A stretch of DNA of 64,000 bases from CAVYXZ01 sp965223835 (GTDB lineage Bacteria; Chloroflexota; Anaerolineae; Aggregatilineales; Phototrophicaceae): contig CBDCXQ010000001.1 in assembly GCA_965223835.1 (NCBI GenBank), positions 1,302,001 through 1,366,000 of the forward strand, given 5' to 3'. Under the pieces are notes generated by a model that saw nothing but the letters and a program-made list of their open reading frames with translations, had not been told where the DNA came from and searched no databases. Positions 8,967 through 16,346 of the stretch are shown here, piece by piece. Every line of letters begins with the position of its first letter. Position 1 is the stretch's first letter. The translations under genes were made by a program, and so were the position numbers.

Positions 8967-8993
8967 TGTGCCGTTTGTCCCTCTTTCCGTCAA
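8965..8993 (-). promoter_or_regulatory. Promoter of the small membrane gene-era unit
   Basis: Read on the minus strand: TTGACG (-35, 8993-8988), a 17-nt spacer, CACAAT (-10, 8970-8965). The -35 and spacing are near ideal. Transcription would begin near 8958, leaving a leader of about 35 nt before the ATG at 8922. Confidence 0.6.
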
Positions 8994-9015
8994 GGCCGTT
9001 ATGTAAGGACGTATG

Positions 9016-9624
9016 ATGACTCTTGAGCGTGTCTTATTAATTCGACATGGCGAGACTGATTGGAATGTAGCCGGGCGGGGTCAGGGATTTGCCCGCACTG
9101 ATCTTAACGCAAACGGACGATCGCAGGCGTTGGCGCTGGCAGCTTATCTGGCGGGACGTCCGATCAGATCGATTTACAGCAGCGATCTGCCGCGCACAGT
9201 TCAAACCGCGATGCCGCTGGCAGAGCAATTGAGCCTGAAGATTCAGTATGATGAGCGCTGGCGTGAGATCAACCTCGGTATCTTTGAGGGTTTGACCCGT
9301 GCTGAGGCTTTACAGCAATATCCACAAGAGGCCGCTGCTCGATTGGCCGATTATATGCATTATGTTTTGCCGAAAGGTGAATCGCGTCGGCAATTACAGG
9401 ATCGTGCCTATGCTGCATGGCAAACCCTTACTGACCAGGCTGCTGGGCCAGAAGCGGTTGTTGTTTCGCATGGCGGCACTTTGCAGATGCTCCTGCGCAA
9501 GTTGTTCAGCGATGATGAACGGCTCAATGGCGGCCTCACCAACACGTCTATCACGACGTTGCAGCGCGTTGGTCAGCATTGGGATTTGATCGGCATGGCG
9601 GAAACACCCCATCTGTCTGCATAA
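9016..9624 (+). CDS. Histidine phosphatase family protein (phosphoglycerate-mutase-like)
   Basis: 202 residues. The N-terminal LLIRHGETDWN is the catalytic RHG motif, followed by SDLPRTVQTAMPLA and a C-terminal VVVSHGGT with the second catalytic His. The branch includes cofactor-dependent phosphoglycerate mutase-like phosphatases, cobalamin phosphatases and broad-specificity acid phosphatases; the substrate cannot be read from sequence. ATG 9016 is preferred over ATG 9013, because AAGGA (9005-9009) is 6 nt from the former and only 3 nt from the latter. It is monocistronic; the next gene has its own regulatory region. Confidence 0.9.
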   Translation: MTLERVLLIRHGETDWNVAGRGQGFARTDLNANGRSQALALAAYLAGRPIRSIYSSDLPRTVQTAMPLAEQLSLKIQYDERWREINLGIFEGLTRAEALQQYPQEAAARLADYMHYVLPKGESRRQLQDRAYAAWQTLTDQAAGPEAVVVSHGGTLQMLLRKLFSDDERLNGGLTNTSITTLQRVGQHWDLIGMAETPHLSA

Positions 9625-9625
9625 T

Positions 9626-9641
9626 TGTGATAAATATCACT
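9626..9641 (+). promoter_or_regulatory. CRP/FNR-family-like operator 1 upstream of pckA
   Basis: TGTGA-N6-TCACT, nine of ten conserved positions of the CRP half-site pair; its core GTGATA-AA-TATCAC is a perfect palindrome. It begins immediately after the stop codon of the preceding gene. Its centre lies 22 bp, two helical turns, upstream of operator 2. Confidence 0.55.
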
Positions 9642-9647
9642 AATGCC

Positions 9648-9663
9648 TGTGAAATTGTTCACA
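9648..9663 (+). promoter_or_regulatory. CRP/FNR-family-like operator 2 upstream of pckA
   Basis: TGTGA-N6-TCACA, an exact match to the classical CRP consensus. Its centre is about 42 bp before the transcription start predicted from the -10 at 9686, the position of a class II activator. The promoter lacks a recognisable -35, as expected if an activator is needed. Confidence 0.6.
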
Positions 9664-9685
9664 CTGATTAGATCCTGTTGGTGGC

Positions 9686-9691
9686 TACAAT
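9686..9691 (+). promoter_or_regulatory. pckA -10 element
   Basis: TACAAT, five of six matches to the -10 consensus, with no fitting -35. Transcription would start near 9698, giving a leader of about 46 nt before the ATG at 9744. The purine-rich AGGGAGAAG at 9727-9735 is the likely ribosome-binding region. Confidence 0.5.
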
Positions 9692-9743
9692 GAGGTTGTA
9701 ACCAAGCAGGGCAATCTGTCAGCTCAAGGGAGAAGAATTTGTT

Positions 9744-11371
9744 ATGCCTTTAGTCACGTATGCTCACCCCCGCAGTCCGGTTGGCCTGGATCAAGTTGGC
9801 CTGGAAGTTGTTGAGGGGTACACACTGGTTCACTGGAATCTCAATCCGTCTGAAATCTATGAATATGCGGTCAAGTTGGGCGAGGCGCATATTACCAAGC
9901 ATGGGGCGCTGCGTGTGTTGACCGGGCAGTATACGGGTCGCAGCCCAAAGGATAAATTTTTCGTTGAAGAACCATTCTCCAAAGACCGCATCTGGTGGGG
10001 CGATATTAATCAGCCAGTTGACCAGGCGTTGTTCGACCATATGTACGAACGGGCACGGCTCCACCTGGAGCAACGCCAGGATATTTTCGTTCAGGATCTA
10101 TTTGTCGGGACCGACCCACGTTATCGGATGGCGGTTCGGGTGATTAGTGAAGCGGCCTATCATGCAATTTTTGCCTGGAATATGTTTGTGCGGCCTACAC
10201 CGGATGAGCTTACGGTACATGAACCGGAATGGACGGTCATGGCAGCGCCGAGTTTGGTCGCCCGGCCCTATGAAGATGGTACCCGCACCGGTACGTTCAT
10301 CGGCGTTGATATTGCCAAGAAACTCATCATCATCGTCGGCAGTCGTTATTCGGGCGAAGTTAAGAAAGGCATCTTCTCAGTCATGAATTACCTGCTGCCA
10401 CAGCAAGGGGTCATGCCGATGCACTGCTCCGCAAATGTCGGACCCAATGGCGATACGGCGATTTTCTTTGGGCTGAGCGGTACCGGTAAGACGACGCTGA
10501 GTGCGGATGCTTCCCGGACGTTGATCGGTGATGACGAACACGGTTGGAGTGATGACGGGGTTTTCAATTTCGAGGGCGGCTGCTACGCAAAGGTCATTAA
10601 CATTGATCCTGAAAGTGAGCCAGAAATTTACGCAACCACCAGGATGTTTGGCACCATTCTGGAAAATGTTCGGCTGGATAAACAAACACGTGAGCCAGAA
10701 TTTGAGAGCACCCGTTTTACCAGAATACGCGGGCTTCATATCCCATCCATTACATTCCGAATGCCAGTGAGACCGGTCTGGGTGGGCATCCAAAGGACAT
10801 TATTTTCCTGACTGCTGATGCCTTTGGTGTGTTGCCACCCATCAGCAAGCTGACCCCGGCTCAAGCCCAGTATCACTTCATCAGTGGTTACACCGCCAAA
10901 GTTGCCGGAACTGAACGTGGCGTCACGGAACCCACCGCCACCTTTAGTGCTTGCTTTGGTGCCCCGTTTATGCCGCTGCACCCCACGGTTTATGCTGACC
11001 TGTTGGCGCAGAAGATCGAAACACATGAATCCAATGTATGGCTCATTAACACCGGCTGGAATGGTCGGGGCGAACGGATGCCGCTGAAGTACACGCGCCG
11101 GATGGTGAATGCCGTACTCGATGGCGAACTGGATGGGGCGGCATTTAACGAAGAACCCTATTTTGGCCTGCAAATCCCGGTCAACGTCCCGGATGTACCG
11201 ACTGAAGTGTTGGACCCGGCCAACACCTGGGATAGCGCGGAAGCCTATGCCGAAAAAGCGACTGACCTGGCAGCTCGATTTGTTGAAAACTTTGCCCAGT
11301 TTGCCGATCAAGCCACTGAAGATGTGCTGGCGGGTGGGCCAAAAATGCAGGTGGGCGGCGCTGTAAGCTAG
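9744..11371 (+). pseudogene. pckA: ATP-dependent phosphoenolpyruvate carboxykinase, interrupted by one frameshift
   Basis: Converts oxaloacetate and ATP to phosphoenolpyruvate in gluconeogenesis. The first frame (9744-10811) has the substrate loop TGQYTGRSPKDKF, MHCSANVG, the P-loop GLSGTGKTTLS near 243-253 and GDDEHGW. At 10719-10722 the reading switches: the first frame goes out of family (TRIRGLHIP), whereas the next frame gives NTRASYPIHYIPNASETGLGGHPKDI and then runs through LTADAFGVLPPISKL to the stop at 11371. Restoring one G after 10721 yields TENTRASYP and a full 542-residue enzyme, the normal family length. Everything else is intact, so a very recent mutation or a one-base sequence error is likely. 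No convincing slippery heptamer is present. Confidence 0.9.
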
Positions 11372-11381
11372 ACTTAACCTG

Positions 11382-11390
11382 TGCTATAAT
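11382..11390 (+). promoter_or_regulatory. mdh promoter, extended -10
   Basis: TGC TATAAT (TG 11382-11383, hexamer 11385-11390) is a perfect extended -10 placed just after pckA. The -35 position (11363-11368, TGTAAG) is weak, which extended -10 promoters tolerate. Predicted start near 11397, implying a leader of about 138 nt. Confidence 0.65.
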
Positions 11391-11396
11391 CGCCTT

Positions 11397-11534
11397 TTTG
11401 GCGACCCATCATGATTTCACTGGCCGGGGGAGAGCCAGTTCACCCAATCTCCCCGATTTTAATTTTCTTTTTATGCGGTCTTTGCGGGCCGCATGTTGTG
11501 TGTTTGCCCTATACGGTTTAAGATAGAGGATGAT
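11397..11534 (+). ncRNA. Structured mdh leader, possible H-type pseudoknot (candidate cis-regulatory RNA)
   Basis: Stem 1: ACTGGC (11419-11424) with GCCAGT (11434-11439). The nine-base loop contains GGGGAGA (11427-11433), which pairs perfectly with TCTCCCC (11448-11454); the connecting segments are 2, 0 and 8 nt, standard H-type pseudoknot geometry. Alternatively the GGGGAGA/TCTCCCC stem alone is followed by a T-rich tract (11457-11472), resembling a terminator. A third hairpin, ATGCGG (11473-11478) with CCGCAT (11489-11494), follows before the Shine-Dalgarno AGAGGA (11525-11530). I do not recognise a known riboswitch class. Structure is seen; regulation is inferred. Confidence 0.45.
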
Positions 11535-12479
11535 ATGGCTCGAAACAAAGTTACCATTGTGGGTGCAGGCAATGTCGGCGCGACCTGTGCCCACTGGATT
11601 GCGACCAAAGAACTGGCTGACGTGGTGCTGGTTGATATTGTGGAAGGCGCAGCCAAAGGCAAAGCATTGGACCTGGCTGAGTCGGCCCCGGTGATGGATT
11701 TTGACTTAAACATCACGGGTGCTGGTGATTATGCCTCAACTGCCAATTCTGATGTCGTCGTTATTACGGCAGGTGTGCCCCGCCGGAAAGACCCAGTGAC
11801 AGGTGAATTCCCCAGCCGTGATGAATTGGTCAAGACAAACCAGAATATCGTCGGGGAAGTCACGCGTGCAGTTGCCAGTGCGTCACCGGATGCAGTGATT
11901 ATCGTAGTGTCCAATCCGCTGGACGCAATGTGCCATGTTGTATTGGAAGAAAGTGGCTTTCCCAGTCAACGGGTGATTGGGCAGGCCGGTTCATTGGACA
12001 CTGCTCGCTACAAAACATTCCTGGCGATGGAACTGGGCGTGAGTGTGCGCGATATTCATGGCATTGTGCTGGGTGGTCATGGTGATACGATGGTGCCGCT
12101 GCCCCGCCATACCTCGGTTGCGGGGATCCCGGTCCGTGAATTGATTGCTGAAGAGAAGCTCCAGGCCATTATCGAGCGAACCCGCAAGGGTGGCGGTGAA
12201 ATCGTGGGCCTGTTAGGCTACAGTGGTTATTATGCCCCGTCTGCCGGTACGGTGGAGATGGTTGAAGCCGTATTGAAGGATCAGAACCGGGTGATACCGT
12301 CAGCAGTGTACCTCACCGGCCAGTATGGGTATGATGGCCTCTATATCGGAGTTCCGGCAATATTGGGGGCCGACGGTGTGGAAAAAGTCATTGAAATGGA
12401 ACTCAATGATGAAGAAAAAACAATGTTGGATCATAGTGCAGATGCAGTGAAATCTGTGGTGGCAGTGCTAGGTTACTAG
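11535..12479 (+). CDS. mdh: NAD-dependent malate dehydrogenase (LDH-like type)
   Basis: 314 residues. Interconverts malate and oxaloacetate. The Rossmann motif GAGNVG is at 8-13, followed by the NAD-selecting VDIVEG, the catalytic-loop arginines in GVPRRKD, SNPLD, and the catalytic His in GGHGDTMVPL near 180. The frame is open upstream to 11493, but ATG 11535 has AGAGGA 4 nt before it and gives the family N-terminus. The active-site loop reads VPRRKDPVTGEFPSRDEL, several residues longer than the usual RKPGM-SRxDL. It sits directly after pckA, which supports a shared role at the oxaloacetate node. Confidence 0.93.
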   Translation: MARNKVTIVGAGNVGATCAHWIATKELADVVLVDIVEGAAKGKALDLAESAPVMDFDLNITGAGDYASTANSDVVVITAGVPRRKDPVTGEFPSRDELVKTNQNIVGEVTRAVASASPDAVIIVVSNPLDAMCHVVLEESGFPSQRVIGQAGSLDTARYKTFLAMELGVSVRDIHGIVLGGHGDTMVPLPRHTSVAGIPVRELIAEEKLQAIIERTRKGGGEIVGLLGYSGYYAPSAGTVEMVEAVLKDQNRVIPSAVYLTGQYGYDGLYIGVPAILGADGVEKVIEMELNDEEKTMLDHSADAVKSVVAVLGY

Positions 12480-12544
12480 ATTGCCCGTCTGCCGTTGGGG
12501 GCGGGTTTGCCGAACTCGCCCTAATTGTTTTCAGGAGGCAATTA

Positions 12545-13609
12545 ATGTCCCGACGTGTGATTGATCTGGATAGTGGCGTTGCCATGGTTGTGACCGATCT
12601 GCATGGTGCCTGGGACGTTTACTGGCGTTTGCGTGAGAAATTCCTGGCGCTTTACAAAAAAGGTGACGTTAATCGCTTAGTCTTGTGCGGCGATCTCATT
12701 CACGGGGAAGGCACCGTTGAAACAGTAGATTGTAGTCTCGACATGATGTTAGACATGATGTCGCTGCAAGCAGAGATGGGGTCTGATAAGATCATCATGC
12801 TGCTGGGTAATCACGAACTGCCACATATTTATGGACTGTCGCTGGCAAAGGGTACGGTCCAATATACCCCCCGTTTTGAAGCGGCGCTTACCCGCCTCGA
12901 TCAATTATACCGCTCACTGTATCGGCGTAAGAATGTTATTGATTTTTTGGCATCGTTACCTTTTTTTGTGCGGACGAAGGCCGGGGTGCTGCTGACTCAT
13001 GCGGGCGCATCAGCCAGTGTGGGGTCGGTTAGTTTGTTTGAACGGCTGCTCAAAATTGATCATTATGAGATTGTGGCAGGCGCGGACCGCGAGTTGAAGA
13101 ATTACGATATTGAGAGCCTGCGCCGGGGCTATGCGCACTTTACGGGCGTTTCCTATGATGAACAGGTGAAGCAATTCCTCGCGGTGAGTGGTGTCGGTGA
13201 TCCTCGTTATAATGACCTGTTGCGGGTGTTATTCCTCAGTGGTCAAAATACTGATTTCGATCTGATGTGGAGCACCCTATTTTCCCAGAATGAACTGGAT
13301 GGCAATGAAACTTACCCGACCACCATCAAGAATTTCCTCAACTATGTTTCGAAAGTTAGCCCACATGAGCAACGGGTGCTGGTGGCCGGGCACATCAGCG
13401 TGAAAGATGGCTTTGGACAGGTGGGGCCGCAGCAACTGCGTCTCGCCAGTTATACGCATGCTATTCCTAAAACAGCCGGTCGCTATCTGTTGTTGGATTG
13501 CGAAAAACCAATTCAGACGGCAGCCGATTTAATCCCCAGTATTCAACCGGTGTTTGAAAAAAAACCGACACCGGCAGATCCAGTTAAGTCCCCAGCACCG
13601 CTTGGCTAA
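12545..13609 (+). CDS. Calcineurin-like metallophosphoesterase
   Basis: 354 residues with the five metallophosphoesterase blocks in order: TDLHG (near 20), CGDLIHG (near 52), LGNHE (near 92), LTHAG (near 155) and AGHIS (near 282). The fold binds two metal ions and hydrolyses phosphoesters. DxHG instead of DxHx-D is typical of the Ser/Thr-phosphatase and symmetrical Ap4A hydrolase side of the family. AGGAGG lies 7 nt before the ATG. The last 26 nt overlap the opposing fmt gene. The substrate is unknown. Confidence 0.9.
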   Translation: MSRRVIDLDSGVAMVVTDLHGAWDVYWRLREKFLALYKKGDVNRLVLCGDLIHGEGTVETVDCSLDMMLDMMSLQAEMGSDKIIMLLGNHELPHIYGLSLAKGTVQYTPRFEAALTRLDQLYRSLYRRKNVIDFLASLPFFVRTKAGVLLTHAGASASVGSVSLFERLLKIDHYEIVAGADRELKNYDIESLRRGYAHFTGVSYDEQVKQFLAVSGVGDPRYNDLLRVLFLSGQNTDFDLMWSTLFSQNELDGNETYPTTIKNFLNYVSKVSPHEQRVLVAGHISVKDGFGQVGPQQLRLASYTHAIPKTAGRYLLLDCEKPIQTAADLIPSIQPVFEKKPTPADPVKSPAPLG

Positions 13610-14507
13610 AATCAGGTCGTCCTTTAACAAATTCGGCAAGGGGTAGGGCTTTGCGACCCGCCAGTTGCACCAGTTTTGGGATCAGCAATTCGTCGCCAGT
13701 ACCCACTGCGATTCCCGCTGGTGAAGTGACAACCTGTCCGGGGGCGGCGCGACCGACAGCGACGGTCGCACGACGGATTTTGAGTTGTTCGCCGTTCCAT
13801 GTTGTATAAGTCCCCGGCCAGGGCGTGAAGGCGCGAACCAGGCGTTCAATGGCGTCGGCGGATTCACGCCAGTAGATTTCGCCGTCGGCTTTCTTCATCA
13901 TCGGCGCATAGGTCGCCATCTCGTCATCCTGTGGTTGTGGCCTGATTGAGCCGTCAAGATAACCGGGTAAGGTTGCGATCAACAACTCTGCGCCCAGCGT
14001 TGCCAGCTTATCATGCAGAGATTGACCGGTTTCGTCTGGCTCCAATGGGACGACGGCTTTCGACAAGACTGGGCCGGTATCTAATCCGGCGTCCATCTTC
14101 ATGATGGTAATGCCACTGTCAGGATCACCGGCGCGAATAGCGGCTTGAATGGGGGCTGCACCCCGCCAACGCGGTAACAGCGAAGCATGAATGTTTAGTG
14201 ACCCATGTAGGGGTAGATCCAGAACGGTTTGCGGTAGAATCTGACCGAAGGCTGCGACCACGTACACATCAGCCTGCCATTGTTGCAGTTCGGCAATGGC
14301 TTCAGCCTGCCGGATTTTTTCCGGTTGAAACACCGGAATGGAATGGGCCTGTGCCAGCGTTTTGATGGGTGATTGTTGCAGTTGGCGCTGGCGTCCCGCC
14401 GGGCGATCAGGTTGAGTGACGACGCCAATGACCTCATGCTTTTCAATCAGTGCGGTAAGGGCGGCAACCGCAAATTCGGGTGTGCCCATAAAGACGACTT
14501 TTGCCAT
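13584..14507 (-). CDS. fmt: Methionyl-tRNA formyltransferase
   Basis: 307 residues. Formylates Met-tRNAi using 10-formyl-tetrahydrofolate. VVFMGTPEFAV opens the formyltransferase fold; catalytic Asn and His are in LNIHASLLPRWRGAAPIQ and the catalytic Asp is in MDAGLDTGPVL. The C-terminal OB domain follows (QLKIRRATV onward). It is divergent from recJ, with 99 nt between them, and overlaps the metallophosphoesterase tail to tail by 26 nt. The usual partner def is not in this window. Confidence 0.97.
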   Translation of the reverse strand: MAKVVFMGTPEFAVAALTALIEKHEVIGVVTQPDRPAGRQRQLQQSPIKTLAQAHSIPVFQPEKIRQAEAIAELQQWQADVYVVAAFGQILPQTVLDLPLHGSLNIHASLLPRWRGAAPIQAAIRAGDPDSGITIMKMDAGLDTGPVLSKAVVPLEPDETGQSLHDKLATLGAELLIATLPGYLDGSIRPQPQDDEMATYAPMMKKADGEIYWRESADAIERLVRAFTPWPGTYTTWNGEQLKIRRATVAVGRAAPGQVVTSPAGIAVGTGDELLIPKLVQLAGRKALPLAEFVKGRPDFSQAVLGT

Positions 14508-14536
14508 GAAATTGCTGGCTCCCTTTTATGAAACGC

Positions 14537-14566
14537 TTGTGCGCATTAGCCCAGGCGTGTTAGTAT
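14537..14566 (+). promoter_or_regulatory. Possible recJ promoter
   Basis: TTGTGC (14537-14542), an 18-nt spacer ending in TGT, and TAGTAT (14561-14566). The -10 matches four of six positions and has a TG at the extended site. It would leave a leader of about 34 nt before the ATG at 14607. Weak on its own. Confidence 0.35.
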
Positions 14567-14606
14567 CAGACAATTCGGTTTGTTATTTTAAACGACATGA
14601 GATTCT

Positions 14607-16346
14607 ATGTCTATTGTAGTGAAAAAATGGCTGGTGGCGGCACCGGCTGTGCCTTCTGTCTTGCAAAAGTATGGCAAGTTGAGTCCCGTTTTGGCGCAGG
14701 TCCTTTACAATCGTGGTTTTACGGATCCCACTGCTGCCGCCAAATTCTTGTATGATCGTGATGTTGATACGAATCCATTTGATCTTAAGGGGATGAACAA
14801 GGCGGTCGGGCGCATCCGCCAGGCCATCGCCAAACGCGAACCCATTATCATTTATGGTGATTTTGATGCTGATGGCGTGACGTCAACGGCACTGTTGATG
14901 CAAACTCTGGGTGCGCTGGGGGCGGTTGTCAAACCTTATATTCCGCACCGGGTTGACGAAGGCTATGGCCTCAACAGCCAGGCACTCCTCAAGTTGGCGC
15001 GTGCTGGCGTTAAACTGGTCATTACCGTCGATTGTGGCATCCGCTCGGTAGAAGAAGTCGAAGATGGCAACGCTGCCGGACTGGACATCATTATTACCGA
15101 TCATCATTCTATCGGCCCTGAAATTCCTGACGCGTTGGCAGTCATTAACCCCAAACAAGTTGATTGTAAATATCCTGAAGATATGCTGGCCGGTGTGGGG
15201 GTGGCGTTTAAGCTGGCGCAGGGTTTGTTGCGGTCCTATGCGGCGAATAATCGCAATCGGACCTTGCAACTCATGGATGAGCAATTACTCGATCTGGTTG
15301 CAGTGGGTACGGTAGCGGATCTGGCGCCGCTGAATCGGATGGAGAATCGGGCGCTGGTACGACGCGGCCTTGAAGTCATCAATCGCGCTCAGAGGCCCGG
15401 AATGCGGGCGCTGCTGGAGGTGGCGGGCGTTGAGCCGGGCAAAGTGACGGCGATGAATATTGGTTTTTCGCTGGGGCCACGCATCAATGCATCAGGTCGG
15501 TTGGGTAGCGCGATGACGGCTTATCATTTGCTGGCTGCCAAAGATCCGCAGCAGGCGGAAAAACTCGCGATTGAGTTGCAAAATCTGAATGTTCAGCGGC
15601 AGGATTTGACCCGCGAAGCCCAGGCCATGATAAAAGAGCAGGTTGAAGCCGAGGGGCAGCAGGATGCCCCGCTGATATTTGCTGCCAGCCCTGAATTCAG
15701 ACCGGGGATTGTTGGGCTAGTCGCGGGCCGTCTAGCTGAGGAATTTTATCGCCCGGCGGTCGTGATGGAGGAAGGGGAAAGCGAGAGCCGCGCTTCCTGC
15801 CGGAGTATCCCCCAGTTTGATATTACGCAGGCGCTGGATCAATGTGCGGACCTGCTCGTGCGGCACGGGGGCCATGCGCAGGCGGCTGGATTTAGTGTGC
15901 TGAATGAAAACGTCCCGGACTTGATAGAACGGCTGACTCATTTGGCCGATGACACGTTGGCCGGGCAGGAATTATTACCGACGCTGGAAATAGATGCCGA
16001 AGTCGATGCCAATCAGGTATCGGAGGCGCTCTGGGAAGAATTACAGATGTTGGAACCGACCGGCTATACCAACGCTGCGCCTGTGTTCATGATGCAAAAT
16101 GCGTATATTCTGGAATGGCGATTGGTTGGCAAAGACAGTCGCCATCTGAAGTTCAAAGTGGCGCGTGCCGGACGACCACCTCTGGATGCGATTGGCTTTG
16201 GACTGGGTGAATGGGCGGAATATTTGCCGGGTCACGTAGATATTGCGTATCAACTGGAAATCAACGAGTGGAATGGTCGTCGTAGCCTGCAACTCAATGT
16301 CCAGGATATTCGTCCAACAGGCGCTGACACGAATGGCCGGACGTAA
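14607..16346 (+). CDS. recJ: Single-stranded-DNA-specific 5'-3' exonuclease RecJ
   Basis: 579 residues with the RecJ layout: DHH domain with YGDFDADGVTS (Asp near 85-87), DCGI and the DHH triad (near 165), then DHHA1 with RHGGHAQAAGFSV, and a C-terminal OB-like domain ending near ARAGRPPLDAIGFGLGEW. It degrades single-stranded DNA 5' to 3' in mismatch repair and RecF-pathway recombination and needs Mn or Mg. The length is normal for RecJ. Its last 14 nt overlap the start of the next gene, suggesting coupled translation. It is the second DHH-family protein in the window. Confidence 0.96.
   Translation: MSIVVKKWLVAAPAVPSVLQKYGKLSPVLAQVLYNRGFTDPTAAAKFLYDRDVDTNPFDLKGMNKAVGRIRQAIAKREPIIIYGDFDADGVTSTALLMQTLGALGAVVKPYIPHRVDEGYGLNSQALLKLARAGVKLVITVDCGIRSVEEVEDGNAAGLDIIITDHHSIGPEIPDALAVINPKQVDCKYPEDMLAGVGVAFKLAQGLLRSYAANNRNRTLQLMDEQLLDLVAVGTVADLAPLNRMENRALVRRGLEVINRAQRPGMRALLEVAGVEPGKVTAMNIGFSLGPRINASGRLGSAMTAYHLLAAKDPQQAEKLAIELQNLNVQRQDLTREAQAMIKEQVEAEGQQDAPLIFAASPEFRPGIVGLVAGRLAEEFYRPAVVMEEGESESRASCRSIPQFDITQALDQCADLLVRHGGHAQAAGFSVLNENVPDLIERLTHLADDTLAGQELLPTLEIDAEVDANQVSEALWEELQMLEPTGYTNAAPVFMMQNAYILEWRLVGKDSRHLKFKVARAGRPPLDAIGFGLGEWAEYLPGHVDIAYQLEINEWNGRRSLQLNVQDIRPTGADTNGRT

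Noticed and set aside
10716..10725. Programmed -1 frameshift in pckA
   Set aside because: TTTTACC is not a good X-XXY-YYZ slippery site, no downstream stem was seen, and the family has no recoding; a one-base loss explains it better.
11391..11403. CGCC-TTTTT-GGCG as a terminator after pckA
   Set aside because: The stem is only four pairs, no T-run follows it, and it overlaps the predicted mdh transcription start.
11493..11534. N-terminal extension of malate dehydrogenase by 14 residues
   Set aside because: It lies in the structured leader and lacks a Shine-Dalgarno; ATG 11535 has one and gives the family start.
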